Source: Microcyclospora pomicola (lineage: Eukaryota; Ascomycota; Dothideomycetes; Capnodiales). From it: a stretch of 64,000 nucleotides of DNA. Made by a program: the position numbers and the translations under genes. Where the stretch lies: assembly GCA_002786065.1 (NCBI GenBank), contig NHNY01000002.1, positions 620,001 to 684,000 of the forward strand, in the 5' to 3' direction. Numbering within the stretch: position 1 is the stretch's first letter; each line of letters opens with the position of its first letter. A model generated the notes under the pieces. It worked only from the letters and a program-made list of their open reading frames with translations, did not search any database and was not told the DNA's origin. This document shows positions 1 to 11,017 of this stretch, piece after piece.

Positions 1-160
1 ACTACCACGGTGAACCGTTGGTAAAGTAGTTGTGCAGTAGAAGGCAGGCTGAAGTCATGTATGTGACAGGGGGAGGAAAAGTTGCTGTGTCCACCGAGCC
101 ATAGCACTTGACCACTATGTAACGCCCAATATTAATCATTTACCTAAGGCGGTACTGTGC

Positions 161-1996
161 TCAGGGCATGCCGTCAAGTGCAGCGAAAGGGTTGCTTGAC
201 ATCTGTCGTTTCCACTTCGTACCTGCATCTTCCTCATCCCCTTTCTTCTTCTTGCGCTTCTTTCCCTTCCGACTTGACGTCGTATCGGTCCGACTGCTAT
301 GATTGAGTCCCAAGCCTAAACTTTTTATGAGTGTATCGACAAGTGGAGACCAAGCTGTTTGTATCGACGTGCTACCATAAAATTCAAAGAACTCCGAGAT
401 GCTGGGAAAGTAGCAAAGGTCCTTCATCACAGGTTGCATTCTTACTTTCCAATCACGCCGCGAGTTGGAGTGGAGTAGATTGTCATCCTCGATGCATTGC
501 CAAACCTGGAACAGCATCCGCAGAGAGTAGTACGAAGCTTGATATTGCGCTGAGAGGTGAAATAAGTCCCACGAATCGATGCAGCGGCCTGCTAGAATCG
601 CTGTAATATCGTTTTGTGGAGGTACAGTTATGTCTTCGTGAGCCATGTCAAGCAGGGTGAGCTGCATAACGATGAATCTCCATTTCTGTGCGCCACGGAG
701 TTGAGGTTGTTGGACCGCCATGCCATCCTGAATGCAGGTCCTCAATTGACGCAGCCTTGTCTCAATATCGTCATCATTCATTTCAGCCCGAGTGATTGTC
801 TGGACCGATATTTTGCTTCCACTCCTCTTATATTCATGCAACTCTGGCAATGCAGGCTCACAGGTCGAAGCGACGAGCTTGTAGGCAATCAAACGTGTTG
901 GTTGACCTATGTACCATGCTGTTTTCTTAGAAGGATCTTCTAGCAGAAATGGTAAGAACATGCTGACCTGTTCGGCAGAATTCTCTGCCCTACATTTGAC
1001 AAAGTGTATGAGCTCGGAAACGCGAACGTCGAGGTTGATAAGACTGAGGCGCGCTTCTGCGTTGTTCTGCAATTCGTGGAGATTCGTGACTTCTTGTTTG
1101 ATATCATAAGTCAAGCAAAATTGTGCGTAGTCTTCGCCAGGGATGTAATCACCTTGCTTAATGAGCTGCAAGACCCAGTTGACAGTGACGGTGTTGTCTT
1201 TTTGCATATGGTAAGCAATCTCTATCAAGTCTTCTTTCCCAAAAGTTCTTGCGATAGCTGTAGGGCAGAAGTTTGTGCCTGTAAGCGCCTCTACGGACGA
1301 GTTGCCATGGCTCGTTTGCAGTCCTGAAAACAACACGATTCGTGTTGAAGACCCATACTCGTAGAGCAGTAGATCAGAATCATTGGAGAATATCAGGATG
1401 TTCTTGTGAGGTTCTGTCTTACTGATGCTACGCGCCACAGCAACACAGAAAGCGTCTGCTTCGCCCGGCACCAGGTGAGTGACTCCAGCATATCTGCTCT
1501 TGATGAGCCCTTCCACAACGGCTGGGACTAGAAATGGCAGACCTGGTAGTGCTCTCCTGGCCCGCTCTAGGGCTGATGAAGTCCATAGCTTTGACGCCAC
1601 GGTTTTCTTCCGATGAGCCAACTTACTAGTCTCTTGATGGAGGACATGATATGCTGACAAGGCATCAATGTATCGTTGCAACCGGCCCAGTCTTACGTCT
1701 ATCTTCGACATCGGCAAGGCCCCATCGAAGTAGATTGCCGATATCTCGAGACCGTGGGCTTCTAATACCTGGAGAAACTCGATGACGCCGACTACGATCT
1801 TCGCGTAGGACGACTGTGACCAGATGGTGGCATCAACACAACGTTCCTGGTCGAGAAGCTGTTGTGCTATATGGAACACCAAATTCGGTCCATCTAGAAT
1901 GGCCTCTTGTGGCGGGCCTCCATGACGTGCAATCTCTGTTGGAGAGCTGCCGAATCCAGCGTCTTGCATTCGTTTGAGGAGGCCTCGAATGCCCAT
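161..1996 (-). CDS. Asteroid-type XPG/PIN-domain protein
   Basis: Single-exon gene of 611 residues starting with ATG at 1996. The N-terminus (MGIRGLLKRM) is the start typical of XPG/FEN1-like PIN nucleases. Around residues 170-215 come the acidic metal-site motifs of the family: GEADAF, then FSNDSDLLLYEY. The C-terminal half is helical and unlike classical FEN1 or Rad2, which fits the fungal asteroid-homolog group. A lysine/arginine-rich patch (GKKRKKKKG) near residue 588 looks like a nuclear localisation signal. Asteroid-family proteins have the nuclease fold, but their substrate is not established, so I assign only the fold and a probable nuclear location. The gene is divergent from the lipase gene, with a 600-nt shared upstream region. 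Confidence 0.85.
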   Translation of the reverse strand: MGIRGLLKRMQDAGFGSSPTEIARHGGPPQEAILDGPNLVFHIAQQLLDQERCVDATIWSQSSYAKIVVGVIEFLQVLEAHGLEISAIYFDGALPMSKIDVRLGRLQRYIDALSAYHVLHQETSKLAHRKKTVASKLWTSSALERARRALPGLPFLVPAVVEGLIKSRYAGVTHLVPGEADAFCVAVARSISKTEPHKNILIFSNDSDLLLYEYGSSTRIVLFSGLQTSHGNSSVEALTGTNFCPTAIARTFGKEDLIEIAYHMQKDNTVTVNWVLQLIKQGDYIPGEDYAQFCLTYDIKQEVTNLHELQNNAEARLSLINLDVRVSELIHFVKCRAENSAEQVSMFLPFLLEDPSKKTAWYIGQPTRLIAYKLVASTCEPALPELHEYKRSGSKISVQTITRAEMNDDDIETRLRQLRTCIQDGMAVQQPQLRGAQKWRFIVMQLTLLDMAHEDITVPPQNDITAILAGRCIDSWDLFHLSAQYQASYYSLRMLFQVWQCIEDDNLLHSNSRRDWKVRMQPVMKDLCYFPSISEFFEFYGSTSIQTAWSPLVDTLIKSLGLGLNHSSRTDTTSSRKGKKRKKKKGDEEDAGTKWKRQMSSNPFAALDGMP

Positions 1997-2596
1997 TATA
2001 TGCTGTAGGTCGCGTGCCTACACACAGGTCATGGTATTCTAGCGCATGAAATTTCTCTAGTCGTCTCAAGATGCCATAGGAGGGTTTTGCGTCAAGTGTT
2101 CCATATTCGACGGCTTCAGTTGTTTTCCTTACACTTGGAAGGGGCCATTTCAGGATGACACTCTTACAACATTTTGTCTAGGAGATGTGCTAGATGTCTC
2201 ATATAAGGACGTCAACTGATGGTGTTCACAGACTGGACTTGTGATCCGGGCTTTTCCGGAATTCGTCCGAGGCGCGCGCGATCAAACAAATAGAGGCACA
2301 TGCCACTTCATGCGATCCGACCGACGCGATATAGAGAAACAGGCTCTACAGTCCTGGCAATGGAACCAAGCAGGATACGCTCGCGATCAGTAATAATTTT
2401 CATTTCACCATGTCGTTACAGTCTGCCGTGATCTGCCTGATTTCCAGACTTGGTGACTGCTAACGCAGCTTTCCACGTATCGAGCCGGCGGTCAGCACAT
2501 AAGTCGTCGGCGAAGCATTCTTGCAAGCAGAGGTACGACATTGGTCGATCAACTTGAAGGTATCTAAGGAGGTGGAGAAGTCATCAGATAAGCCAG
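1997..2596. promoter_or_regulatory. Divergent intergenic region between asteroid-like gene and lipase gene
   Basis: This 600-nt stretch separates two divergent starts (1996 on minus, 2597 on plus), so it must hold both promoters. I found no convincing TATA box, and short ORFs inside it lack recognisable domains. Confidence 0.5.
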
Positions 2597-5500
2597 ATGT
2601 TGCTTGTTCACCAAGCTGGAAGCGTCAAGATAGGCGAGTTGGTGCGCTATACTTTGACATATACACCAAGCAACGATCGCATACTGCCCACGCCAGATCA
2701 TCTTCACCTCAAGATCAAGAACACCTCTGCCATTCCACTTCGTGCTGCCTGGGTACACGGTCCGTACGCGCTACATGTCGCTGCTTATCCATCCACATTC
2801 AACCCCCATCAGAAGCAGCTGCCGGAACACCAGAGGGAACATGGCGCTCCCGAGTTCGAGCCGATGCTCAAGGCTGGTGGGAGCTGGCATGCGAAGCTCT
2901 CGGTGCCGGAGTCAATCAGAGAGACAGGTGCAGATCTTGGCAAGAGGAGACACAGCATGCAGTCGTCAGCATCAGAAGGGCATCGTGCTCCACCCAGTAT
3001 GACCTGGATTATTGAGGTCACTTCGCAAATCATGTTCTCGAACTCCGCTTCGGTCCACTTCGAAGTCTTGGTAGGGAGAGACGAACGCAGCTTGGATATG
3101 GGCTTTGCGGCGGTAGCTGGTCAAGGACATGGCACACCTGGTCAGCTTAAAGATCAGCAAGCGACCGAGAAAGATCGGAAACGTGCAAGAAAGCAGGGCA
3201 ATGTGCAAACAGACGGAGTCTATTCCAAAGCAGTCAAGTTGATCGCGGAGGATACAGAGACACTCTGGGATAAACCTCCGTTGCCGACATGGGATGACAA
3301 GGCCAAAGAAGAGAGCAAAGCTTCGCAGAAAGAGCCTGGCAGATCCAAGAGCAAGAAAAGAGTTCATTTGGTTATCATCACTCATGGTCTGCATAGCAAT
3401 CTTGGTGCCGACATGCTGTTTTTGAAAGAGAGCATCGATGCAACGGTGGCGCAAGCTCGGAAGGAAGCCAAAGAACGTAAAGCGAATGAACGCAAGCAGG
3501 AGACAGGTCAAAGCACCACCACTTCGGGCGGTGAAGGCGGTCAGAGGCCCAGATTGAACGAAGACTCTACCGCCCCGGCGCCTCTTTCGGGAGGTCAAGA
3601 CGACCTCAACAATGCTACCGAAGACGACGACGACGACGAAGAATTGACAGTCGTGCGCGGCTTCTCAGGAAACGCTGTACGAACAGAGAACGGTATTCAG
3701 TACTTGGGCAAGCGGCTCGCTAAGTACGTCCTGCGGCTTACATATCCTGATCAACCTTTCCTACCTGTCAAAAAGTCATTCTCACGGAAGCTGAGCAACA
3801 CCATTAAAAGTGATGCGGAAAAAGCGAAGCGTAATGGCCAGCCTTCTCATGCAGGGAGCAGCATCCACCACCCTAGAGCTGTGGAGCACGATGAGAGACC
3901 GTACCGTTATACCAGCATCTCTTTTGTCGGTCACAGTCTGGGAGGCCTCATTCAAACGTACGCCATCGCATATATTCACAAGCATAGTCCAACATTCTTT
4001 CAGCAGATCCAACCTATCAACTTCATTGCGATGGCCTCGCCAATGCTGGGCCTGAGTAATGAGAACCCGATGTATGTCAAGTTCGCCCTAGATTTTGGTC
4101 TGGTAGGGCGTACAGGACAAGATCTCGGCCTGACATGGAGACCGCCCACAATGGCAAAGAGTGGCTGGAATTCTGTAATCAGTGGCTTCAGTGGAGGCCA
4201 GAAGGACGAGAAGAGAACAGAGGATCCAAGTGCAAAACCATTATTGCGCATACTTCCAACGGGGCCTGCTCATCAAGTGTTGCGTATGTTTCGCAACCGG
4301 ACAGTGTATTCCAATGTTGTGAATGATGGCATAGTCCCTTTGCGCACCAGCTGTCTATTGTTCCTAGACTGGCGAGGCTTGGGCAAGGTTGATAAAGCAC
4401 GTCGCGAGAACGGCCTGATTGGGACCATGGCAGAATGGGGCTGGGCAGAACTTACCGGCGCAAGTCTGAGCAGCTTGGCCCCAAATGTCATAGCTGAGCG
4501 ATACAGTTTAGAGTCAGGTGGAGACGAACACATTAAGCAAGGCGAGGGGAATACTGTACCGCAACCCGGTCGAAATGAGACCACTGACGACAGTAGAGCG
4601 CAGGTCGAGCGTGCAAGCTATGATGAGGATGAGAGTGCGGCGAGACAGCGAGAAGGTAGCAGCGCCAGTGCGATAACGTCTTCGCGCACAAATTCAACTG
4701 TGGAACAACCCAGAGGCATGCTCGACAATTTCCTCGACTTCTTCAGGCCGACATTACCTAAACCACCTCCGAGGACATCCAAGAAGACCATGAAAGCTTT
4801 ACACCGAGCCCAGACCGTTCATCATGGGGAAGACGAAATGCAGCAGGATGGCGAGGAGGAGCAGAGAACGACGAGTAATCCCACCATGAGACCACATCTG
4901 CCTCATTTGAAAAGCAATGCTTATGGAGGCAAACGTCCTATCGCCACTAGAGGCGAGAGTATTTCGAACTCGGATGGACAAGCGCAAGCACCCCCCAAAA
5001 CTTCTATCTTCGAGTCGGCCGGCGACATTTTACACCCGCCTCTGCCTAGCAAGCAATGGATCACCGATCCAAGCAGCCGTGCTCGAACTATCTTCCACGA
5101 TCGAGTGTATCATCCAGAGGACATCCCGCCTCCACCAGCTAAGCGCAGTGGACCACGGCTGACCCGTTCATTCTCATCTGATGCCAGTTCCAAGAAGAGC
5201 GAGGATTCGTCGCAAACTACACCGTCTCAACAAGTATCAGAAGTTGGTAGCATGAAAGTAGAAGAAAAGATTGCTCGAGCATATCATAAAGATCTAAGCT
5301 GGCGGAAAGTCTTGGTGCGGCTTGAGCCAGATGCTCACAACAACATGATTGTGCGACGAATGTTTGCGAACGCTTACGGCTGGCCCGTGGTCAAGCATCT
5401 CACAGACACCCACTTCTCAGGTTCTTATGCTGCAAACACACGCGATGAAGATGAGCCCGGGCGTGAACGAGCACCGCCAATGAGTGAGCCGGTAGGCGAA

Positions 5501-6097
5501 GCTGGGGAGGAAGTCAAAGATCAGACTAGAAGGGAGATTCCGCCAATGACACAGCACGAGAGACGAGAAGCCAATGACGAGCTTGCAGGTCTGCAGGTGA
5601 CAAAGGACGGCATGGCTGGCAGTTGGAGCTCGAGATCTGGCAAGACGCTGGAGCGACAGAGCAGCGCTGTGTGGGATGACTCCTATTTTGAGGGTTCCGA
5701 TGGGGACAGCGACGACGTCGATGAGCGTACATTCATCTCTCGCTTCATCAACCCAATGGCAGCTACCGTCAAGTCCGAATCAGCTTATGATCAGCCACAG
5801 TCATATCATAGCGATGATCCGCCAAAGACCCCAACCTCCAACTCGTACACCGATGGTCACCGAGGATTGGCTCCCATGACGCCAGTGAGCTCCATGACCG
5901 CGACAAGCCCAAACTTTGACAGCGCCGACGTGGAGACCCCAATACTAGCCGATCGTATGGTGGAAGAACCTACTCCCCTGAGTCCCAGTACTGCTGATCT
6001 GGGGCTGCGGAAAAACCTGCCGCTACAAATGAGTCCGACGAAGAGAAAAGCTTCCGGCGGAAGTAGGCCAAGCAGTTCTGGCATTGCGGGAGAATGA
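2597..6097 (+). CDS. ROG1-like lipase / DUF676 serine esterase
   Basis: Intronless gene of 1166 residues. An N-terminal beta-rich region (LLVHQAGSVKIGELVRYTL, then PLRAAWVHGPY) precedes the DUF676 alpha/beta-hydrolase domain. The hydrolase strand and oxyanion segment are at about residues 256-268 (VHLVIITHGLHSN), and the nucleophile elbow GHSLGG starts at residue 445, making Ser447 the predicted nucleophile. The two are separated by a hydrophilic insert with an acidic run near residue 345. The last 500 or so residues are mostly low-complexity (Ser, Pro, Glu, Arg), probably disordered, with one ordered block around 890-940 (WRKVLVRLEPDAHNNMIVRR) that is typical of this family. Yeast Rog1 is a lipid-droplet monoacylglycerol lipase. 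Lipase function is inferred by family; the substrate is unknown. The first ATG is used and the start matches the family. Confidence 0.9.
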   Translation: MLLVHQAGSVKIGELVRYTLTYTPSNDRILPTPDHLHLKIKNTSAIPLRAAWVHGPYALHVAAYPSTFNPHQKQLPEHQREHGAPEFEPMLKAGGSWHAKLSVPESIRETGADLGKRRHSMQSSASEGHRAPPSMTWIIEVTSQIMFSNSASVHFEVLVGRDERSLDMGFAAVAGQGHGTPGQLKDQQATEKDRKRARKQGNVQTDGVYSKAVKLIAEDTETLWDKPPLPTWDDKAKEESKASQKEPGRSKSKKRVHLVIITHGLHSNLGADMLFLKESIDATVAQARKEAKERKANERKQETGQSTTTSGGEGGQRPRLNEDSTAPAPLSGGQDDLNNATEDDDDDEELTVVRGFSGNAVRTENGIQYLGKRLAKYVLRLTYPDQPFLPVKKSFSRKLSNTIKSDAEKAKRNGQPSHAGSSIHHPRAVEHDERPYRYTSISFVGHSLGGLIQTYAIAYIHKHSPTFFQQIQPINFIAMASPMLGLSNENPMYVKFALDFGLVGRTGQDLGLTWRPPTMAKSGWNSVISGFSGGQKDEKRTEDPSAKPLLRILPTGPAHQVLRMFRNRTVYSNVVNDGIVPLRTSCLLFLDWRGLGKVDKARRENGLIGTMAEWGWAELTGASLSSLAPNVIAERYSLESGGDEHIKQGEGNTVPQPGRNETTDDSRAQVERASYDEDESAARQREGSSASAITSSRTNSTVEQPRGMLDNFLDFFRPTLPKPPPRTSKKTMKALHRAQTVHHGEDEMQQDGEEEQRTTSNPTMRPHLPHLKSNAYGGKRPIATRGESISNSDGQAQAPPKTSIFESAGDILHPPLPSKQWITDPSSRARTIFHDRVYHPEDIPPPPAKRSGPRLTRSFSSDASSKKSEDSSQTTPSQQVSEVGSMKVEEKIARAYHKDLSWRKVLVRLEPDAHNNMIVRRMFANAYGWPVVKHLTDTHFSGSYAANTRDEDEPGRERAPPMSEPVGEAGEEVKDQTRREIPPMTQHERREANDELAGLQVTKDGMAGSWSSRSGKTLERQSSAVWDDSYFEGSDGDSDDVDERTFISRFINPMAATVKSESAYDQPQSYHSDDPPKTPTSNSYTDGHRGLAPMTPVSSMTATSPNFDSADVETPILADRMVEEPTPLSPSTADLGLRKNLPLQMSPTKRKASGGSRPSSSGIAGE

Positions 6098-6386
6098 TGT
6101 ACATGATGAATGATGTTACAAGTCGAGCGGAGATATCCCAGTTGAGCGTTTGCATCCATACACATCGGCATATATAGCGTCTGTGTGCAGCATAGTCCAA
6201 GTCGTTGCAAGTGAACATGCTCGATTTTCTCCTGAGGTTCAGCTGAAGGCAAAGCTGAATTCCGTGACGTCGTTGTTGTGTATGTCAAGTACCATCCATT
6301 TGCCCTTTCATAAATTGTCCAGCAACAAACTCAATGCTTGATCGACACTTGCAGGCAATAGAAAAAACAAGCCCACGAGCTCAGAT

Positions 6387-7386
6387 ATGTCGCAGCAACG
6401 TATTGCAATAGTCACTGGCGCGAACAAAGGCATCGGACTGGCCATCGGTAAGTCTATGCTAGAACTTACGTGTACTCGACCACATGTTCACTCACTACAT
6501 GTACATCCGATGTAGTCCGCAACCTCGCCCTCCAATATCCAACGTCTTCGATCAAGTCCGGACCCTTCCTGATCTACCTGGCATCTCGCTCCGTGTCTCG
6601 CGGGAACGACGCTCTCGCAAGTCTCGTCGAGGACCCTCAACTCCAGGCCGCGAAAGTCCTCACGCAGCACGGTGGCGACACCATCGTTCGCGTCCAAGAG
6701 CTCGACATCAGCGAACCGAAGAGCATCCACGCCTTCCGCGACTTCTTAGCTTCTACACACCCGCACGGCATCGACATCGTCATCAACAACGCCGGCATCG
6801 CGCTCACAGGATTCGACTCCACGGTCGTAGAGCGCACGCTCGCGACGAACTACTACGGTTCGCTGCTTGCGACGCAGCAGTTCCTCCCGCTGATCCGGAA
6901 TGGTGGGAGGTTGGTCAATGTCAGCAGTCAGTCTGGACAGCTGAATAATCACTCCGAGGCGAAGCGGGCGTCGTTCCATGAGGCGGCGCGGACCAGCGTC
7001 GAGGCGGTGACGGTGCTGATGCGAGAGTTTGCCACGGCCGTGGAGGAAGTTCGGGAAGCGGAGGCTGGATTCCCGAGCGCGGCGTACGCGGTGAGCAAGG
7101 CCGGGGAGACCGCTGTGACGAAGGCCATTGCGATGCTCGAGGAGAAGAATGGCAGAGGTGTGCTGGTGAATGCTTGTTGTCCTGGGTGAGTACGATTTTG
7201 GTGGTGGTTTGCGAGTTTATCTGAGACTGACGTGGAGTTGACAGGTTCACGAATACAGAGATGACGGGCTGGAAAGGGGTCAAGACGGTAGATGAAGGGG
7301 CGAAAACACCGCTTCTACTGGCGATTGGCGATATAGGCGGGAGGACGGGTGGGTATTGGTCGAAGGAGAAAGAAGTGGAGTGGTGA
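6387..7386 (+). CDS. Carbonyl reductase-like short-chain dehydrogenase (SDR)
   Basis: Three exons: 6387-6447, 6516-7185 and 7245-7386, with GT-AG introns of 68 and 59 nt; the product is 290 residues. The Rossmann cofactor motif TGANKGIG lies at residues 10-17, NNAG follows near residue 95, NVSS supplies the catalytic Ser, and YAVSK supplies Tyr211 and Lys215. The long insert between the Ser and Tyr strands and the phrase VNACCPGF-NTEMTGW are typical of CBR1-type carbonyl reductases, which use NADPH to reduce quinones and other carbonyls. The substrate is not predictable. It converges on the lipid-kinase gene with only 59 nt between the stop codons. Confidence 0.9.
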
Positions 7387-7445
7387 GAATATCGGAAGGA
7401 CGTGGATGCTTGACGTTCTACAGTAGAGGCGTCAAGAGGCACATA

Positions 7446-9028
7446 TCATACAGCAATCAAGTCCACCACTCCATTGACACCAGACCTCACTTCTACCCAG
7501 CCGCCTCGCTCGACTCGGATGATCTTGCCGTCAATGCAAATGCGCCGCCACCTCGCATCCTCCTCCTCAAAGTCTATTCGCAATCCTGCAATCTCTTGAT
7601 AAGATATTCTATCATCTTGCACATGCTGACCACCTTGGTAGGCTTTGGTCATCAGGCCCATGACCTCGTCGCCCGTCATGGCGCCGAAATGTATCAGCCA
7701 GAATTTCCCGTCCAGGGGCCTCGATGCTGGGCTGATGTTGAAGCCCTTCTCTAGATGGCTGCAGTACGTCGCCAGCACGTAGGCATGCTGGTCTCGTTGC
7801 ACTGGTTGCCAGGTCTCGGATGCAGGCGAGAGGATGGATATTTTGCCTTGGTACGCATGCGCAGGCGAGCCGTCGGTAGGATATAGCGCCTCCTTGGCGG
7901 CCATCTTGAAGCGTTCTGCGCCATACTTCCGATACTCGGTGGTGTCACTATCCGCGACCAGTCCGGCGTGAAGGCCCCACGAAGCAACGACCGCGCCATA
8001 AGCGACTGAATTACCATCTACTTGATGGAGGACACGTTCTTCCTGACCTTCGTTCGCAAGTAACCTGGCTCCTGCTGAAAAGGAGGCGCGAAATACAGGC
8101 AGCTCTTTCGCTGTACCTTGCCACAACCATCGGAAACCTAGAGCATTGTCTAGATTATGATTGGTACTATGAGCCAGTGCATTTCCGGTACCAAGAGGCA
8201 TAAGTGCCACGCAGGGCTTCGCGAATGTGGCACTGTGTTCTTCAGCGAGTAGCGTGTTGACGATATCGACCATGCCACCATCCCCACTGAGAAGAAGCAC
8301 TCGTTGCTTGTCTCCTTTGTTAGCTTCCGGCAGGATCACGTGGCGTGTGAGGTCCGATACTGTCGATTCGGAGGATGTAACATAGAGCTTGTAGCAGATT
8401 CCAAGTGTACGGAAGACAGGGAGGACCACGGACTCCCAGACCGATCGTGCCTGATGGGTTCCAGATTTGATCGAAAGAATAACATGCCAAACCATGATAT
8501 GGCCTGAGGCATCTCGTCCCGGCCTCAATATGGCGTTGTCTTTCAATGGGAACCGCTCGATGAATTCTCTCGGCAGACCTTTCGCCGTCAGGGTTGTGAC
8601 CAGAACTGGAGATGCCGACGGGTCGTTGTTCGCGGCCTCATTTGGCTGCTCGTAGGCCACGATATACTCGGACTTCGCGAGCGGATTCGGGCATACCAAA
8701 ACGATGCTCCCGCAATCAATGTCGATCCATTTAGCACTGGAGTCTTGACAATGTCAACGCCTTGAACATGCCGGATGGCCAACGAGCAAATGTGTCTTTG
8801 GAGGACTGTTCGTCTCATCCCTGCGCGAAACATGATGATACCTTATGCATGTCAAAAGAGAGCCAAGCACTTACCTACATGATAGCTAGTCGCGTAGCTC
8901 AACTTCTGCTCGCCTGTCTCCGCATTGCGAGGGAAAGAAAAGGTGACCTTGCGGCAGGGCTCCAGTACAAGCTCACCCTTGCTCCGTACATAGGTCGCCG
9001 ACTGTCGAGGACCCATCACCACGCCCAT
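7446..9028 (-). CDS. Diacylglycerol kinase catalytic-domain protein (sphingoid/DAG kinase-like)
   Basis: Proposed two-exon gene: exon 1 at 9028-8875 (ATG at 9028) and exon 2 at 8743-7446, giving 483 residues. The long open frame has no ATG at its 5' end, so an upstream exon is required. The minus-strand frame ending at a GTAAGT donor (8874-8869) reads MGVVMGPRQSATYVRSKGEL and joins in phase to a CAAG acceptor at 8744. The DAGK domain shows LLLSGDGGMVDIVN (GDGG about residues 205-208) and PLGTGNALAHS (about 234-242), the nucleotide-binding motifs shared by diacylglycerol, sphingosine and ceramide kinases. It should phosphorylate a lipid using ATP. It is shorter and more divergent than yeast Lcb4/Lcb5, so the substrate is open. 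The acceptor is weak, so the N-terminal junction is less certain than the rest. Confidence 0.8.
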
Positions 9029-9402
9029 GACATCTCGAATGGAAACGTGAAAACGACCGTGAGCGCATGGTGGGCTGTGGCTCCAACTAGTCCTCGCTGC
9101 TCGCGTACTCTGCTTACATCAATGCGAACCTTGACGACGATCGAAGGATGTACTCATCTTTACACTGTAGCTGCGAGCACAGACCGGGTGAGGTCCGCTG
9201 GCTCCTCCGTCACTGTGATATACATAGCTCAAGACGGAACATCAATTGGTGAGTCTAGGCTGATCATCACCGCAAGCCACCAACACCCCTTACACCTTGC
9301 ATCTATCTCAACTCACTCAATTCATCTTGAAGAAACAGTCGCAACGACACCAGCACCCGAACTACGTTCGCCCGACGTCGCTGCATGCGACGCGCCTAGA
9401 CA
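9029..9402. promoter_or_regulatory. Short divergent promoter region
   Basis: These 374 nt separate the starts of the lipid kinase (minus) and the small membrane protein (plus). The plus-side end is pyrimidine/CA-rich (around 9280-9340), as is common in fungal 5' leaders. No specific site was recognised. Confidence 0.45.
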
Positions 9403-10201
9403 ATGACGATCTCAGGCTGGGCAGTCTTCCTCATCATCGTGCTGGTCGTGGTCATATTCGGAGGCGCTGGCTATGTACTGTACGTCGTCGACGTGCGGCC
9501 TGTTGGAATGCCCGTCGGTATAATAACAATATTGCAGCTATACTCACTACCGGGCCAGGAGATTAGGACTGCCTCCACCCAGTTTAAACCCGTTCAGCCA
9601 GAAACGACGCGAACCAGTCAACTACAGAGCACCCGCGCCCGCGCCCGGTGGGGTGCAAGGCTGGATATCCGACAAATGGAACGCACTTCGCAACACACGA
9701 ACAGCTGGAGGAGCATACGAGAGCTCCGGAGGTGCCGGCTATGGAGTTGGCGCGCGAAGCACAGGCGGGAGAAGAGCATTCGGACCGCTTGATCCGGACG
9801 AGGCATGGGATGCGCGAGTCGACCAGGAGACATCAGGCTATTACGAGGAACAAGAGCTTGGCCTTCAGGATCCTGGCCACGGTCCATACGGTGGCAGTGG
9901 ATATGGCGAGGTGGGCATTGGGGGAATTGAGGAAGGCAGAGGGCGCAGTCGGTCGAGACAACGAGAGTTGGACAACCGGTATGATGAAGAGGTCCATGGC
10001 AAACCACGCTCGAATCCTTTCGGCGACAGCGCAGAACCGAGCAACATCAGCTTGAGGGCAGTCAGCCCGCGGCCGCACGATGGTAGTGGCGGAGCGCCGG
10101 GCGCGCATTCGCACAGAAGAGGCCAGAGTTCGCTGGGCACGACAGGAAGCCTTGAAACGAGTCCGACCGAGCGGAGATCAATGTTCCACGAAGAAATGTA
10201 A
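9403..10201 (+). CDS. Small single-pass membrane protein, conserved in fungi, function unknown
   Basis: Two exons, 9403-9479 and 9538-10201, joined across a 58-nt GT-AG intron; 246 residues. Residues 5-28 form one strong hydrophobic segment (WAVFLIIVLVVVIFGG), with no long domain before it, so this is a signal-anchor or type III topology. A basic stretch follows (YTHYRARRLGLPPPSLNPF), then a conserved-looking core (GGVQGWISDKWNALRN, AGGAYE, LDPDEAWDARV, YYEEQELGL). The tail is Gly/Ser/Arg-rich and probably disordered. I recognise the pattern as one recurring in filamentous ascomycetes but know no demonstrated function. The intron is supported because splicing brings the hydrophobic segment and the core into one frame. 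Confidence 0.8.
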
Positions 10202-11017
10202 CACGTAGCCAAGCTGGCGGCGAAGGATGAAGGGTATAGCGGAGTCACTATTGCCACTCTGAGGAGGCGTGATTACTGAAAGCGACTACAATGTATCTTT
10301 AGGTCATCATGGATATGTGCTGTACAACTGCTTACCGCCACGACGAATTAATTCTCGAGATGAATGACTACTCTTTCAGCAGGCACGCAAATAGATATCA
10401 GCCTATACGAGACAAAGGCTAGAAATACGCGAGACACACCGCCGGAGTGCACGGCTTGGTGAGACAATGCACTTATTCATTATTCTTATAGGTCATGAGA
10501 CTGTCTGGACTGGTGGATGCCCAAGGGTCTTCGCAAAAGGGTCTATCAACTTGACTGCGACCCTTGCAACTGGGGTCGATCGGAATGCGTGCTCGTTGTG
10601 CATTGTGGTATCGCAACTCATAAGGATACCTTGTTCGTATAACACAACACCTACACGTATATATGTATGCGTCGTATATCATGCTACAGGCTGATTGCTT
10701 GTCGCCTAGCGTGTCAAGGCCATGTGGTCAGCATATAACCCATAGATGACCGCATCCTACCTAATCAGGCATCTGATACAGGGCACATGCAACCCACAAT
10801 TACAATCTTGAGCTCCACCTACCAACTACCTACGTAATCTGCGTACATGTCCGCTATTCTCAGATCACACCACATCCATGTCCATGCTGGTCCAATCACT
10901 ATCTTCAACTTCCGATCAGCCTGCCGCGACCACATGCGCGAGGCGTCACTTGGCACCGCGCAGATCATAGCTGGCTGCGGCCGCCAACGTTGTGCCTAGC
11001 AACACTAAAGCCTTATC
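10202..11017. other. Intergenic region, no gene seen
   Basis: These 816 nt lie between two plus-strand genes. Only ORFs under 76 codons occur. The stretch should contain the 3' end of the membrane-protein gene and the promoter of the exchanger gene. Confidence 0.5.

Noticed and set aside
8762-9406. 214-codon plus-strand ORF between lipid kinase and small membrane protein
   Set aside because: It lies antisense to the proposed kinase exon 1 and the divergent promoter; composition is not protein-like.
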